Source of the DNA: Sabethes cyaneus
Lineage: Eukaryota > Arthropoda > Insecta > Diptera > Culicidae
Assembly (NCBI RefSeq): GCF_943734655.1
Contig: NC_071354.1
Span: 7,968,001 to 8,032,000 of the forward strand
Length of the DNA stretch: 64,000 nucleotides
Direction: 5' to 3'
Shown: positions 10,183 through 21,073 of the stretch, piece after piece
Layout: every line of letters starts with the position of its first letter
How positions within the stretch are numbered: position 1 is the first letter of the stretch
Position numbers and translations under genes: made by a program
Notes under the pieces: model-generated
The model's database searches: none
What the model saw: only the letters and a program-made list of their open reading frames with translations
What the model was told of the DNA's origin: nothing

Positions 10183-13100
10183 ACTTACTTACTTACTTAT
10201 GTGTCCATGTCCGCCGGTCCGGCAGAACAAAGGGATGAAATCAGAGATCTCCACTGCTGACGGTTACCCGCCATGGCTTTTACCTGACGCCAGGACAGGT
10301 TCTCGTCTACAGCCCGGATGTCGTTGGCTAAGCTCCGTCTCCATGAGCCTCTGGGTCTGCCTCTTCTACGCTGTCCTTGTTGATTCCAGTCGAGTGCTGC
10401 TCTGCAAACCTCGTTCGCTCCTTTCCTCAAGGTGTGTCCGATCCACTTCCACCTACGCTCACGAATTTCTGTGGCTATCGGCCGTTGATGACACCGACGA
10501 TGGAGTTCCTCATTGGATATCCAATTATCAGGCCACCAGGCACGAATAATATATCGCAGGCACCGGTTAATGAATACCTGCAGTTTTTGCGTTGTTTCCG
10601 CTGAGACGCACCACGTTTCGCAGGCATACAGCAGTACGGATTTAACGTTTGAATTAAAGATTCGGGTTTTCGTACGTAGAGTGATCTGGTTTGAGCGCCA
10701 AATGTTTCGCAGACCTGCAAAGGCACCCCTGGCCTTCCTGATCCGTGTGGCTATATCAGTCTTGGTACCACCATCGGGCGTTGTTTGGCTACCAAGATAT
10801 TGAAAGACGGCTACCTGCTCAACTTGTTGTCCCGCTACTGTAAAGTTGGTGGAATTGTCAGTGTTCACTACCATAGACTTAGTTTTCGCTACATTGACTG
10901 TGAGACCTGCTGCCTGGGAGCTCTCGGAGAGGTCGTCTAACTTGCTCTGCATATCGTTTCGGCGTTGTGCGAGCAAGACAATGTCGTCGGCTAGGTCGAG
11001 GTCATTTAGTTGCTCCATCGTTAGAGGATTCCAAGGCAATCCTCGATTTTGTCTACTGTCAATTGCTCCAACTAATATCTCATCCATAACGATGAGAAAC
11101 AGAAGCGGTGATAAAATGCAGCCCTGTCTCACGCCAGCAGTAACCCTTATGGGGTCGGACAAGACGCCGTCGTGCAAAACCTTGCACGAGAACGCCTCGT
11201 ACTGAGCCTCGATGAGATGGACTAGCTTATCTGGAACTCCTCTACGCCTAAGTGCGCCCCAGATGTTTTCGTGATTGAGTCGGTCGAACGCCTTTTCGAA
11301 GTCAACGAACACCAGCAGAAGAGAGTCCTGGAATTCGTTGATCTGCTCCAATATAATGCGGAGCGTTGTGATATGGTCTACACATGATCGGCCAGCACGG
11401 AAACCAGCTTGCTGCCGCCGGAGAGTAGCGTCGATCTTCTCCTGGATCCGGTTGAGGATTACCTTACAGAGTACTTTGAGAGTAATACAGAGCAACGTGA
11501 TGCCACGCCAGTTACCGCATTCCGTTAAGTCTCCTTTCTTAGGGACTTTGACCAATATGCCCTGCATCCAGTCCACCGGAAAAGTTGCGGTTTCCCAAAT
11601 ATTGCTGAAAAGCTGATGCATCATCTGGGCTGACAAAGATGGGTCAGCTTTGAGCATTTCGGCTGAAATACGATCTATCCCTGGCGCTCTATTGGATTTC
11701 ATACTCTTGATGGCTGCTACAATTTCATCCAGCGATGGCGCCTCCGAGTTCACGCGATTTATTCGACGAACTGTAGGCGTCGTACGCTGCTGGTTTTGTT
11801 GGTCTCTGACATTTGAAACTCGGAAGAGTTGTTCAAAATGTTCAGTCCATCGCTTAAGCTGTTCTGTACGGTCAGTCAATAGCTGACCAGCTCTGTCCTT
11901 TAGCGGCATCTTTGTATTCATCCTGGCACCACTAAGGCGGCGAGAAATATCGTACAACAAACGGATATCACCATTGGCGGCGGCGGTTTCTCCTTGTTCG
12001 GCTAGGGAGTTAGTCCAGGCTCTCTTGTCCCGTCTACAAGCACGTTTAACAGCCCTCTCCAGTTCGGCGTATCGTTGACGGGCAGCTGTCTTAGCCGATC
12101 TGGTCCGCGCTCGCTCAATGCCGGCTTTCGCCTCTCTCCGCTTGTCGATCTTCCTCCAAGTTTCATCCGAAATCCACTCCCTCCGCCCACTGCGCGCTTT
12201 GCCAAGGGTTTCATCACTGGTCGTGATGAAGGCGTTCTTGATGCCGGTCCATTGCTCTTCGACGGTTCCACCAGATGGCAACTCCGAGGCTCGAGATTCA
12301 AGTTGTTCAACAAAGGCCCTTTTCACCTCAGGATTCTCCAATCGGCGGACGTCGTAGCGGCGCCCAACTTTCTCCTCCCGTCGTTGGACACGTGCGACGC
12401 GCAGACGTATCTCAGCGATAACAAGATGATGGTCGGATGCAATGTCAGCGCTGCGTTTGTTGCGTACATCAAGAAGGCTCCTTCTCCATTTCCGGCTGAT
12501 GCAGATGTGGTCGATTTGGTTTTCTGTTCGGCCGTCGCGGGAAACCCACGTGACTTTATGTACTGGTCTATGGGGGAAGAGCGATCCACCAATGACCATG
12601 TCGTTATTACCACAGAATTCTGTAAACAGCTTCCCGTTTTCGCTCATCTCTCCTAGGCCATGGCGTCCCATGACGCGTTCAAGGTCCGCGTCGTTTGAGC
12701 CAATCTTCGCGTTGAAGTCGCCCATGTGAATTTGGATGTCCCCCTTCGGGATTTTCTCAACCACGCTGTTCAGCTGGCTGTAAAAGCTCTCTTTCTCCTG
12801 CAGGTCGGCAGCATCTGTTGGCGCATAGCACTGGATTGCCGTAAGGTTCCTAACCCGTGTTCTAAATCTGGCAACGATTATTCGCTCATTTATTGGTTCC
12901 CACTTCATCAGGGCCGCACGTGCCCCTGGGCTCAGTAGGAATCCAACTCCTCTTTCTCGAGTAGCATTTTCACCTCGTATGCCAGAGTAGAGCAAGACTT
13001 GCCCGGATGATGTCCTGTGTTCGCCAGTACCCGGCCAGCGGACCTCGCTCAGCCCCAGGATTTCAAGCTTCAGGCGGCTAGCTTCCCTTGCAAGTTGAGC

Positions 13101-13425
13101 CAGCTTGCCCTGCTGGGCAAGGGTCAGTATATTCCATGTTCCGATTCGTGTCCGTGTTTTCATGCTAAAGGTCGTTGCCAATAATCCGGAGAGATTTCTT
13201 CTTTCATTTTCATTAACTTTTTGTGTGTTCTGGTACAGTAGGCTGTTAACCTAAGGTCCTTATCCCGCTGATGGGGCTGCCATCTTAATGTGGGCGGGAG
13301 CCACTGTGCCCCCTTTCCTGTTAGCATACGACAACCGAAGTTGCGTACCCCAGCCGGCACCTCGTGGAGGTAGGAATAGGAGTTAATGAACAGAGGTTAT
13401 GGAATGCACATGTTCACCCTTTGCC
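10183..13425 (-). mobile_element. Full-length or nearly full-length RTE-like non-LTR retrotransposon
   Basis: The 3' end is at the low-coordinate side and finishes in a short TAAG tandem tail (TTACTTAC on the plus strand at 10183-10198), typical of RTE-type elements. One long open frame fills 10197-13181, preceded by a 5' leader of about 244 bp. The leader recurs as a fragment at 43287-45225, whose end (…TTTGCC at 45225) agrees with a 5' boundary at 13425. No clear target duplication was found. The element lies between two purine-rich duplicate units. Confidence 0.85.
10197..13181 (-). CDS. Endonuclease/reverse transcriptase of RTE-like retrotransposon
   Basis: An intact 994-codon open frame. 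The N-terminus is an apurinic-type endonuclease (about residues 10-260) with TWNILT, the catalytic-region LSEVRW, MGDFNAKIG and SDHHLV. A linker is followed by reverse transcriptase (about 480-760) with RAPGIDRIS, motif A FVDFEKAFD, motif B GVRQGCILSPL and motif C LADD, where most relatives have an aromatic residue before ADD. The C-terminus has the WKWIGHTLRK segment and an Arg-rich GQRRRGRPRGSWRR stretch common in this group. The product nicks target DNA and reverse-transcribes its own RNA in the nucleus. No stop or frameshift interrupts it, unlike every other LINE here, so it may be recent or still competent (inference). The start is the first ATG after the recurring 5' leader; an internal start cannot be excluded. 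Confidence 0.93.
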   Translation of the reverse strand: MATTFSMKTRTRIGTWNILTLAQQGKLAQLAREASRLKLEILGLSEVRWPGTGEHRTSSGQVLLYSGIRGENATRERGVGFLLSPGARAALMKWEPINERIIVARFRTRVRNLTAIQCYAPTDAADLQEKESFYSQLNSVVEKIPKGDIQIHMGDFNAKIGSNDADLERVMGRHGLGEMSENGKLFTEFCGNNDMVIGGSLFPHRPVHKVTWVSRDGRTENQIDHICISRKWRRSLLDVRNKRSADIASDHHLVIAEIRLRVARVQRREEKVGRRYDVRRLENPEVKRAFVEQLESRASELPSGGTVEEQWTGIKNAFITTSDETLGKARSGRREWISDETWRKIDKRREAKAGIERARTRSAKTAARQRYAELERAVKRACRRDKRAWTNSLAEQGETAAANGDIRLLYDISRRLSGARMNTKMPLKDRAGQLLTDRTEQLKRWTEHFEQLFRVSNVRDQQNQQRTTPTVRRINRVNSEAPSLDEIVAAIKSMKSNRAPGIDRISAEMLKADPSLSAQMMHQLFSNIWETATFPVDWMQGILVKVPKKGDLTECGNWRGITLLCITLKVLCKVILNRIQEKIDATLRRQQAGFRAGRSCVDHITTLRIILEQINEFQDSLLLVFVDFEKAFDRLNHENIWGALRRRGVPDKLVHLIEAQYEAFSCKVLHDGVLSDPIRVTAGVRQGCILSPLLFLIVMDEILVGAIDSRQNRGLPWNPLTMEQLNDLDLADDIVLLAQRRNDMQSKLDDLSESSQAAGLTVNVAKTKSMVVNTDNSTNFTVAGQQVEQVAVFQYLGSQTTPDGGTKTDIATRIRKARGAFAGLRNIWRSNQITLRTKTRIFNSNVKSVLLYACETWCVSAETTQKLQVFINRCLRYIIRAWWPDNWISNEELHRRCHQRPIATEIRERRWKWIGHTLRKGANEVCRAALDWNQQGQRRRGRPRGSWRRSLANDIRAVDENLSWRQVKAMAGNRQQWRSLISSLCSAGPADMDT

Positions 13426-13440
13426 AGCCAAAGGGTAAAG

Positions 13441-14880
13441 GTACGAAATGGACTCAATAAGTCTCCAACTAGCACATAAAAACGCCGACGAAAACGAGGA
13501 GAAACTAATGAATTACTTGAAGCAGACGGGATTATACCAACAATTGTCAACTAAAGACTGTCAACTATTTTCCAGCAGACACGAATGGTACATCGGAGTG
13601 CTGGTCTCTAATAAATAAACTAACAAAACAAACAAAAAACGAGACAGAAAAAGAAGACAAACGGCTTTAACAACGAGGAAAAACGAAGCAGAGGTAAATT
13701 AATACTCAGGAAAAGGGTGAAAAACAGGACCGGAAAAGAAGAAAAAAGAAGAGAAAAACAGAAAACAGCGGACAGAAATGAGAGAGAAACGATAAGAAAG
13801 GAAATACGGAGCAGAAAATAAATGAATGAATAGCGAGAGAGAAAAATGAAACCGACAGAAGAAACGTAAAGAAGGAAATGATAAGTAAGGATAACCGGAG
13901 AGAAAATAGAAAAAAGGGAGCCAAAAACAGAATAAACGTGGCAGAATAGACGAAAAAACGGGGCATCAAAAAGAGGAAAACTGAACAGACGAAAAACGAG
14001 AAGGAAAGAAGATAAAAGGAGACAAAAAAGGGGTTAAATAAGGAAGACTGGAAAGAAAATTACCAAACGCTAGTGAGGAACAGGACCGAAATTAAAAATA
14101 AAATGGTACAGGAAACAAAGAAAAACGAAACAATGAAACGTTTTCGTTTTCATTTTTTTCTATGCGTTCTATTCTATCCTGTTTCATTGCTCGATTTTCT
14201 TCGTTTTCTGTCCATTTTTTCTGTTTTTCCTCATTCCCTAGTTAACCAGTTTTTTCGTTAATTCAGTTTTATCTCTTAATATTCTTTCCGAAAAACCAGT
14301 TTTCGTCTTCATCAGTCCCGTTTTCCTTTCTTTGATGCTCCGTTTCTTCTGTCACGATAGACGAAACTTAAGGAGGAAACGATTTCCTTTCCGGTTTTTC
14401 CGGAATCGGCATAGGAAATAGAGAAAAGAAGGGCCAGAAACAAAATAAACGTTTTTCGAAGAAACGGAAACACTGGGCATCAAAAAGAGGAAAACGGAAC
14501 AGACGAAAAACGAAAAGAAAAGAAGGTAAAGAGTTAAAAAATGACGAAAACTGGAAACGAAAAAAAACGGGTTAAATAGAAAAGACGGCAAACTGGAAAG
14601 AAATAATAAAAAACGAGTGAAATACATGAGAAAAAACAGAACATACATTAAGAAAAAATGGGACAGGAAACGAAGAAAAACAGAGCACTGAAACAGAAAA
14701 AAAACGAAGACGAGAGTAAAAGAAGAAAAACGCAAGGAAAGTGAAAGCAAACTGCAAGAAAGCGGCTCAGAAAAGGAGAAAAAATGAAATAAACAGTGGA
14801 AAAACGGAACTGGAAAAGAGAAAAAAACGAAACAGTAAAATGTGCGAGAGAATAAGGTGAAAAATGTCAATTCAAATTTC
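13441..14880. repeat. Purine-rich block 3 (tandem-duplication copy B)
   Basis: Paralogous to 9195-10180 with the same order: GTACGAAAT start, short conserved reading frame, purine-rich run, then a pyrimidine-rich strand-switch at about 14135-14350 ending TTTCTTCTGTCACG. More purine-rich sequence continues to about 14880. Minus-strand frames here are Phe/Ser-rich compositional artefacts. Confidence 0.75.
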
Positions 14881-16090
14881 AAGCAAAACGTGTTAATTTA
14901 AAAATACAGTAATGTTTCCCATGTTGAATTTTGGGCTGACAAAATGGGGAAACTGATGAAATCGGGAAATTTTTTTTTTCGAAGATTTCAAAATTCAAGA
15001 CTTAAGACCTTGCAATATCAAAGACTTCTACTGGAAATTAAATTTTAACCCTCAATTGGTCAACCGAAAGCTCAATGAACCGGCACACTGGTCCAGAATC
15101 TTTTTTGGTGCACATTAGTTTTGAGCGGGAAAACTTGGTTTTAGGTTTATGAAACCTTTGGAAGAGTTTCTTAAAATTAAAAGTTTTTTCGTCCTGTGGA
15201 ATTCAAATTTTGATTAATCCGCCTAAAAGTGCAACAAAAAAATTTTTTTTTTTCAGTTTCAATATAACACATTAATGTTTTCTACAAAGTTTTACAGCAT
15301 GTTATGACAAGAAATTTTGCTGAAGACAGGAACCTTCTATCTCTTCAGCAAAGAGAGAAAATTCTATTTCTCTTAAATGAAAAATGGTTAAAATCAGTTT
15401 TTCTATTTTAGTTGTTTTTGTAGTTGTTGTATAACTTTTTCGTGTTTTACAAAGTTGTACAAATAGTAAAAATACACAATATTGCTAAATATAGTATACC
15501 TCTAACTTTGCTCTCTTAGGAACTATAGAACTTTTACTATAAAAATAGCCTAATTTTGACCCCGAATTACTCGCGTTATGGCATTATTTTATTCAAAAAC
15601 TCTCCCCCAGAGAATCAGAATAGTTTGAAGCAGGCTGAAAAGTTTTATAAATCATGTTTAAAAGCGCAAAAGTTAAACAAAATTCATGGGCTGATAAAAT
15701 CGGGGGTAGACAAGCTGATAAAATCGAAACATTACTGCAGTCTAAATTATACTAAAGATTCTTATTTTAGCATATTTTTGGTACAGGATTTAATTGATAA
15801 TTTCGTGGCATTTATCTGTTCCTATCAAAAAAAGGAATTTTACGTCATTTTACGTACATCCAACGAAGCTCACGGTGTATTTGCATCGCTAAACATTTCC
15901 TTGCGAACTGTAAAATTGGTTCAAAAGCGAATTAAATTAGATGAGTCAGACTAATATAACAAATTCACAAAAGAAAACACGCCTTAAGTCAGCGGAAAAC
16001 ATTGTTGCGCTGCATACAACAGTGCTAATTAGTTCCCAATTTCCGCAACCACCGCAACCATCCTAGCTCCTAGGTTTACTATCAACCGAC
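14881..16090. other. AT-rich spacer with one unassigned 132-codon frame
   Basis: Mostly A+T-rich DNA. A plus-strand frame at 15556-15954 encodes 132 residues rich in Lys, Leu and Ser with no motif I recognise. Part of it is built on a repeated GCTGATAAAATCG word, which argues for a repeat rather than a gene. No transposon ends are identified. Confidence 0.35.
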
Positions 16091-16099
16091 AAGACGAAA

Positions 16100-18198
16100 T
16101 TCGCAACACTACGGTATCCGATCGACCGATCGATCGCCAAGCGCGTAGCCTATAAGCGCACTACACAGCTGAGCTGAGAGAAACACGTTTGTTTGAGTTG
16201 TTTGTGTATTAGCAGCAGGCAGCAGCATCAAAACACGACTACGCCGCCGACCTCTGCCTGCGGGGCTTGCCTGTGTTTTGTCTTGGTTGGTACGATTGTC
16301 CATTCCATACCCGTGTTCCGTACCCGGCCGACCGTCACGCTCTCCGATGAAATGATCGCCGCCGTCGCCGCCGCCGCCACCGTTCGATGCGATAGTTGTG
16401 TTGTGGTGGCTCGAGTGTGTTCGAGTTCCTAAGTATGGTGAGCATTTCTACGCGACGGCGACATCACCCGCCGCTGCTGCTGCTGCTGGATTCCGTCGAA
16501 CGTGCGGGGAGAGTTTCGTGCTGACTTTCGACCAGCGCGGTCCTGTGCTGTGCGCCGCTAATCTGGTCGTGTCGTTTAGTATAGCTTTGTCTGTTCCTTC
16601 GAGCCACAGTCAAGTTCGAGGTGAGCCTGAGCGTTCGGTTAGTTGCCGGTTTCGGGCAGTGCTGCTGTAGTGATCATTTCCTCCTACTTTACTCCGACTC
16701 CGACTCCGACCAATCGCATCGTAACGGGTTGTCGTTCCCGGTCGGTCGGTCGTTCGTCGCCTGCTGCTGGTAGTGGCTGGCAGTAAAACCGGCTTGAAGA
16801 AGAGAGGGTGGCTCACGGTGTGATTTTTGCAGCTTGCAGTAAGTCGTTCGTAGCTAGTAGGTATGCCCGGTTGGTTGGTGCTGAGTTTTTGCGAATGCGG
16901 ACGATAGTTTTTCGCTGCTGGGAAAAAAACGTAGTGGAACAAGATCGGGGTGACGACGACGACGGTCCCGCTTAATAAGCATTGAATAGTGCGGTGCGTT
17001 AGGTGATGCGGGAAAGTTGTCACGTCAGCTACCATCAAAGTGAATCTCGCGCATGGATTTACGGTGAATTTGTACAGCTCTAGATAGTGCGCTGATAGCC
17101 GACAGGTTGTGTGATGAGTACTTACCGACCAGTGAAGGCTGCTGGTGCGTAGTAGAGAGCGGCTATACTATGACTATCAAACGTAAAAGTGCTAACGAAT
17201 AAAGCAAACAGTTGACCACTACAGACCGTCAGTTGACATACAAACAACACTCGGTCCATGGCATGCTGAGTTGGAATCGGAATCGAGCAGTAATCAGGCG
17301 GCTTCGTAGGTTTTCAAGTGTACTTTTGTTTAGATGAGCACACAGAATAGATAGATATAGGTACTGTTGTTTGATTGGAAGTGCAAGGTGTAAGTGGAAA
17401 GCAGCTGCTAGCTGATGAAACAACAATCGTGAAACGTTTTGCAAATTAAACGCTAATCGAATAACGTGACAGTAGTGCGCTGGCTGCTGACAGGAGAAAC
17501 TCGGTTGATCGGTTGAACGTGCATCTCGACATTAAATACTGTCGTCCACGGGATTGTGAACCAAGCGGAAATCGGCAGAGAGACGGCGGCGGAGGCACTA
17601 TTAACGGTAAAGATCACTTTCGGATTGGAACAATTTCATTCGCTTTATTTTGTTGTTGCTTCCCATCGCATCGCATCGTTTCAATCAAAGCCACCAACCA
17701 TCAGAGTGTAGTTCAGTGTGTCCAATCTCACCTCTTTCACCGTAGCGACAGGAGGGGTATGGCCGCTTGATTTCCAGCGAAAATTGTCAATATTGTTTCG
17801 AAAATTATTACTTCAAAACGCAGCTATGCTGCGACCCATTTTAGTTACAATCGCGGTGAACAACATTCCAGCAACCGGGATCGATTCCGCGCAAAGCAAG
17901 CAATGCAATCTCGTCTTTCCCCTATTCCGTACCCTAGCGTACCCTGCTGGCTGATGGCCAGCCAATCGGTCGGGCTTGTATTTTGTGTTTCTTCATGCGA
18001 CCGACCGCCGAGAGTTTAACGGCATCAGGTACGCGCGTACCGGTACGGCGGCAACGGCAATCGATAACCGTGACAGTTCGCTGCTGGTAACTAAAACCTG
18101 TAGGATCAAGTTCAGCCATCAACCAACGGGGCCGTCGTTTTTCGTTGCGCTAGCTTTGCCATAAATCTGTGGTATAACCTCAATCAATCTATCGAACA
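16100..18198 (+). other. Putative 5' leader exon / promoter region of a host gene
   Basis: This 2.1-kb stretch is GC-richer than its surroundings, has no recognised repeat and contains triplet runs (GCCGCC, CTGCTG), typical of insect 5'UTR and promoter DNA. It ends at a good splice donor, AACA|GTGAGT, with the intron starting at 18199. Another donor-like site is at 16620 (CGAG|GTGAGC). Short frames such as 16193-16432 are probably upstream ORFs. It could be the noncoding first exon of the gene whose coding exon is at 49511-50238, across a 31-kb intron; this is inferred from composition and splice signals only. Confidence 0.4.
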
Positions 18199-18296
18199 GT
18201 GAGTTTGTGTTTTTCCTCTGTAAAAGCATCGATCATAGTTGGAATTACATGCAGGGTTTTGCTATATTCAATAGAAATTTTGTGTAAGACTTATTA

Positions 18297-18381
18297 GGCC
18301 GTATGAATAAAAGAGTTAGGGCAAACTCTCCCATGAGATTTACATGGGAAAAACAAAACACAGTGTTCTATTCATACGGCC
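18297..18381. mobile_element. 85-bp mini-MITE, TIR GGCCGTATGAATA
   Basis: Near-perfect terminal inverted repeats (GGCCGTATGAATA at the left, its complement ending ACGGCC at the right) enclose about 60 bp that itself holds a small CCCATG/CATGGG palindrome. TA flanks both ends (18295-18296, 18382-18383), or TTAT if the duplication is longer. It lies about 100 bp inside the presumed intron. Confidence 0.7.
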
Positions 18382-18699
18382 TATTATTTAATCTAGGAGT
18401 TTTGTTTTAATGTAGTCTTTGTTACAATAGGTATCATACCTAATTTCAAAGTTATAAAACCTTAAGTTTGAATCAAAAATTTTCTAAATTTGACGATTAT
18501 CAGCTTCCGCTTTTATGAAAACTTCAAAAATCTTCGACTTTGTGAAGATTATTGACATTTTTTTGTGGTTATACAGTGGTTATACTAGAGGAAAATAGAA
18601 ATATTTATTCGTTGCCACGGTAACTCACCGTACCATCATCGCTCTACCAAAAAAATATGATTCAGTAGTAAAGTGAACAATACCGTCAGCTTAATATGG

Positions 18700-19080
18700 C
18701 AACAATAATGACAATGATGCGGTAAAAAAAGATGAAAAGTTGACAGTTTAACATTTTCTATTACCACTTCAAAATGAACTTCAGTTATCTCGAGTATACG
18801 TAAACAAATCCTAGGTCAAGTGCTAAAGTGGATTGGCTGGTTTTGAATACACTGAAGTCGTTTTTTGCGCAATTTGTTTTTACGCGAAATAACGCGGGGT
18901 TTTATATGTGAATTTTGCAACACGCAGTTTTTTACGCAACATTTTTTTTATTAAATTTTACCCAGATTTTACCTTTTATATACCTAGTTTTGGATATTAC
19001 GCGGTTTTTTATGCAAAGTTTGGAGTTTATGTGATTTTTTTAACCATTTTTCATTAATACCATCTAACCGAATTTGTAAT
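18700..19080. repeat. Second copy of the MITE-bearing dispersed repeat, truncated
   Basis: 18700-18849 is homologous to 5926-6077. A MITE left end begins at 18850 after TA and retains CACTGAAGTCG plus TTTACGCG-like words, but the right end is not found before 19080. Confidence 0.55.
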
Positions 19081-19416
19081 AGACTGGGAAAAGCCCAGTG
19101 GAGGTGAAGCTTCCTTCAAGTGGGCGCGAAAACCCCATCATCTTTTTTATGTCAAATACAAAACATTCGTAAAAACTACAAGGTATAGAGCCCTAAGGGT
19201 TGTACGAAAGGGTGACGTAGGCCTATATCAGATCATCATACGTGGACGGGGGTTCATAAGTACAACGCCTGCAACCACTGAGCGATAGAGATTTCTTTTA
19301 AAAATCACTTGTGTGCAGGTTGAAATAGTAATGAATGACCAGCCCACAGATTATTGTAATAACTATGATTATGCGTAGCTTGACATGTTTCAATAATCTT
19401 ACTTTGACTCGCTTGT

Positions 19417-19432
19417 GGCCTTTAAAAGGACC
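19417..19432 (-). terminator. Degenerate histone mRNA 3' stem-loop (copy 1)
   Basis: The minus strand reads GGTCCTTTTAAAGGCC followed by ACAAGCGA, close to the histone 3' processing hairpin consensus GGYYCTTYTNAGRRCC then ACCA. It lies just downstream of the H3 C-terminal remnant, the expected place for this processing signal. Confidence 0.65.
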
Positions 19433-19454
19433 ATTGGTTACAAATAACATTAAA

Positions 19455-19580
19455 GCCAAAGCACGTTCATCGCAAATACGACGTGCCATTCGAATGTTCT
19501 TCTTTTTTGACATGAATTGCTACATGCACGTAAGTTAGCGGCGACGATTCACTGTCTTTTGCTCCGAGAAGGATTTACTA
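19455..19580 (-). pseudogene. Histone H3 C-terminal pseudogene fragment (copy 1)
   Basis: On the minus strand the codons give KKNIRMARRICDERA, matching the C-terminus of histone H3 (PKDIQLARRIRGERA). Upstream, in a shifted frame, weaker similarity to the preceding NLCAIHAKR segment can be followed. The normal stop codon is replaced so the frame runs on. A histone-type 3' stem-loop follows within about 25 nt. Frameshifts and substitutions in core residues make it non-functional. It shares flanks with the copy at 39336-39465, so the two arose by copying a repeat rather than as separate histone genes. Confidence 0.7.
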
Positions 19581-21073
19581 GTTTACTTTCACAGCTTCTA
19601 TTTTATTTGTATGAGAATCCTTATCCTCCTATCACAGGGGTGAGTAATCCAGCCTCCAAAAAACCCCACATGCTAAATTTGGTACCTTTTGCTTGATTAG
19701 TTCTCTAGTTATGAGGAAATTTGTATATTATTTGTATGGGAGCCTCCCCTCCTAAAGAGGGGAGGCGTCTCAATTCACCATAGAAAAAATTCTTGCCTTC
19801 TGAAACCCTCACATGCCAAATTTGGTTCCATTTGCTTGATTAGTTCTAGAGTTATGAGGAAATTTGTATTTCATTTATATGGGAGCCCCCCCTCTTAGAA
19901 TGGGAAGGATTCTCAGTACACCATAGATAAAATTCTTACCTTTACAAACCCCCATATGCGAAATTTGGTTCCTTTTGCTTGATTAATTCTCGAGTTATGA
20001 GGACATTTATGTTTCAATTGTATGGGACCCCCCCCCCCCCTCCTCTTAAAGAGGGGAGGTGTTTCAATTCATCATAGAAAAAAATCCTGCTTTCTAAAAC
20101 CCGCACATGCCGAATTTGGTTCCATTTGCTTGATTAGCTCTCGAGTTTTGAGGAAATTTGTGTTTCATTTGTATAGGAGCTCCCCTCTTACGCCTTCCAT
20201 AAAATTGCTGGTCATTTTACCTATCCAACGACATATAAATTGCTCAGTTTCGTTCAGTAATTTAGTAGTTATTAGCATTTGAAATCTTTCATTCAAACGT
20301 TACACTTCTATTTTCGTGTTCACAAAGTGCTACCCAGTCCAAGTATAGTAAACAAAGACGTAGTCCTACGTCAAAAATCTGATTTACGCTTATAATACTA
20401 ATACTTTGCTTTACTTTACTTTTTCGACGACAATCCACTTAGCGAATCAAGGCCGAATTCAGGAGCCGTCTCCACATTAATCGGTCTTGGGCTGCCACTC
20501 TCCAGTCGCCCCCAACACTGGCTGTTCTAGCATCTTCGTCAACAGCTCTCATCCAACGGGTCGAGATCTACCATGAAGAAATCGGCCTCTGTCCGGTTCT
20601 CTACGAAATATTGTTTTCGATGGTCTCTCATCCGGCATCCTTGCTACATGGCCAGCCCATTGTAGCCTGCCGTATTTTAATCGCTTCACAATATCCGCAT
20701 CTTTGTATACTTGGCCACACTGCTTCGTTTAATATGCCGTCAAGAACGCTCGAAAACGCCAAGAGCTCATCGGTCGCTCTCTTTCAACGTCCACGCTTCG
20801 TGGCCGTAGAGTACCACCGAGAGAATTAGCATCTTATAGAGTGCGAGTTTTGTACGGAGTTGTAGCCTACGGGACCTCAGCTGGCTACGTAATCCGTAGA
20901 AGGCCCTGTTGGCAGCCGCTATCCGCCTTTTTACTTCACGGCTCACATCGTTGTCACATGTCACTAACGTGACAAGATAAACAAATTCGACGACTACTTC
21001 AAAAGTATCTCCATCTATCACCGCCGCAGTTCCAACACCCGAAGGGCTACCACGCTCTCTACCATCCACCATA

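Larger units (their letters stand above)
19181..20210. repeat. Histone-H3-carrying repeat with attached minisatellite, copy 1
   Basis: Shares with 38905-39680 a block around AGCCCTAAGGGTTGTACGAA, a GGGGTTCATAAGTACAACGC block, a degenerate histone H3 3' end on the minus strand, and an adjacent minisatellite unit. In this copy the minisatellite (about 19606-20205) has four to five units of about 142-151 bp, each with GCTTGATTAG, TTATGAGGAAATTTGT and a CCCCTC/GAGGGG palindrome. Copy 2 has an extra ~155 bp between the first two blocks. Confidence 0.7.

Noticed and set aside
12075..12656. A 193-codon plus-strand gene and other frames opposite the RTE-like ORF
   Set aside because: Antisense shadows of the long intact EN-RT frame.
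15556..15954. A 132-residue host protein
   Set aside because: No recognised motif and partly built from a repeated word; kept only as a mention in the spacer.
16193..16670. Protein-coding gene in the GC-rich region
   Set aside because: Frames overlap, are short, and consist of Ala/Val or Cys-rich triplet runs; better explained as 5' leader DNA.
19298..19513. A 71-codon minus-strand gene repeated at 39190-39408
   Set aside because: The shared part is a decayed histone H3 end plus its 3' untranslated region, including the stem-loop read as codons.
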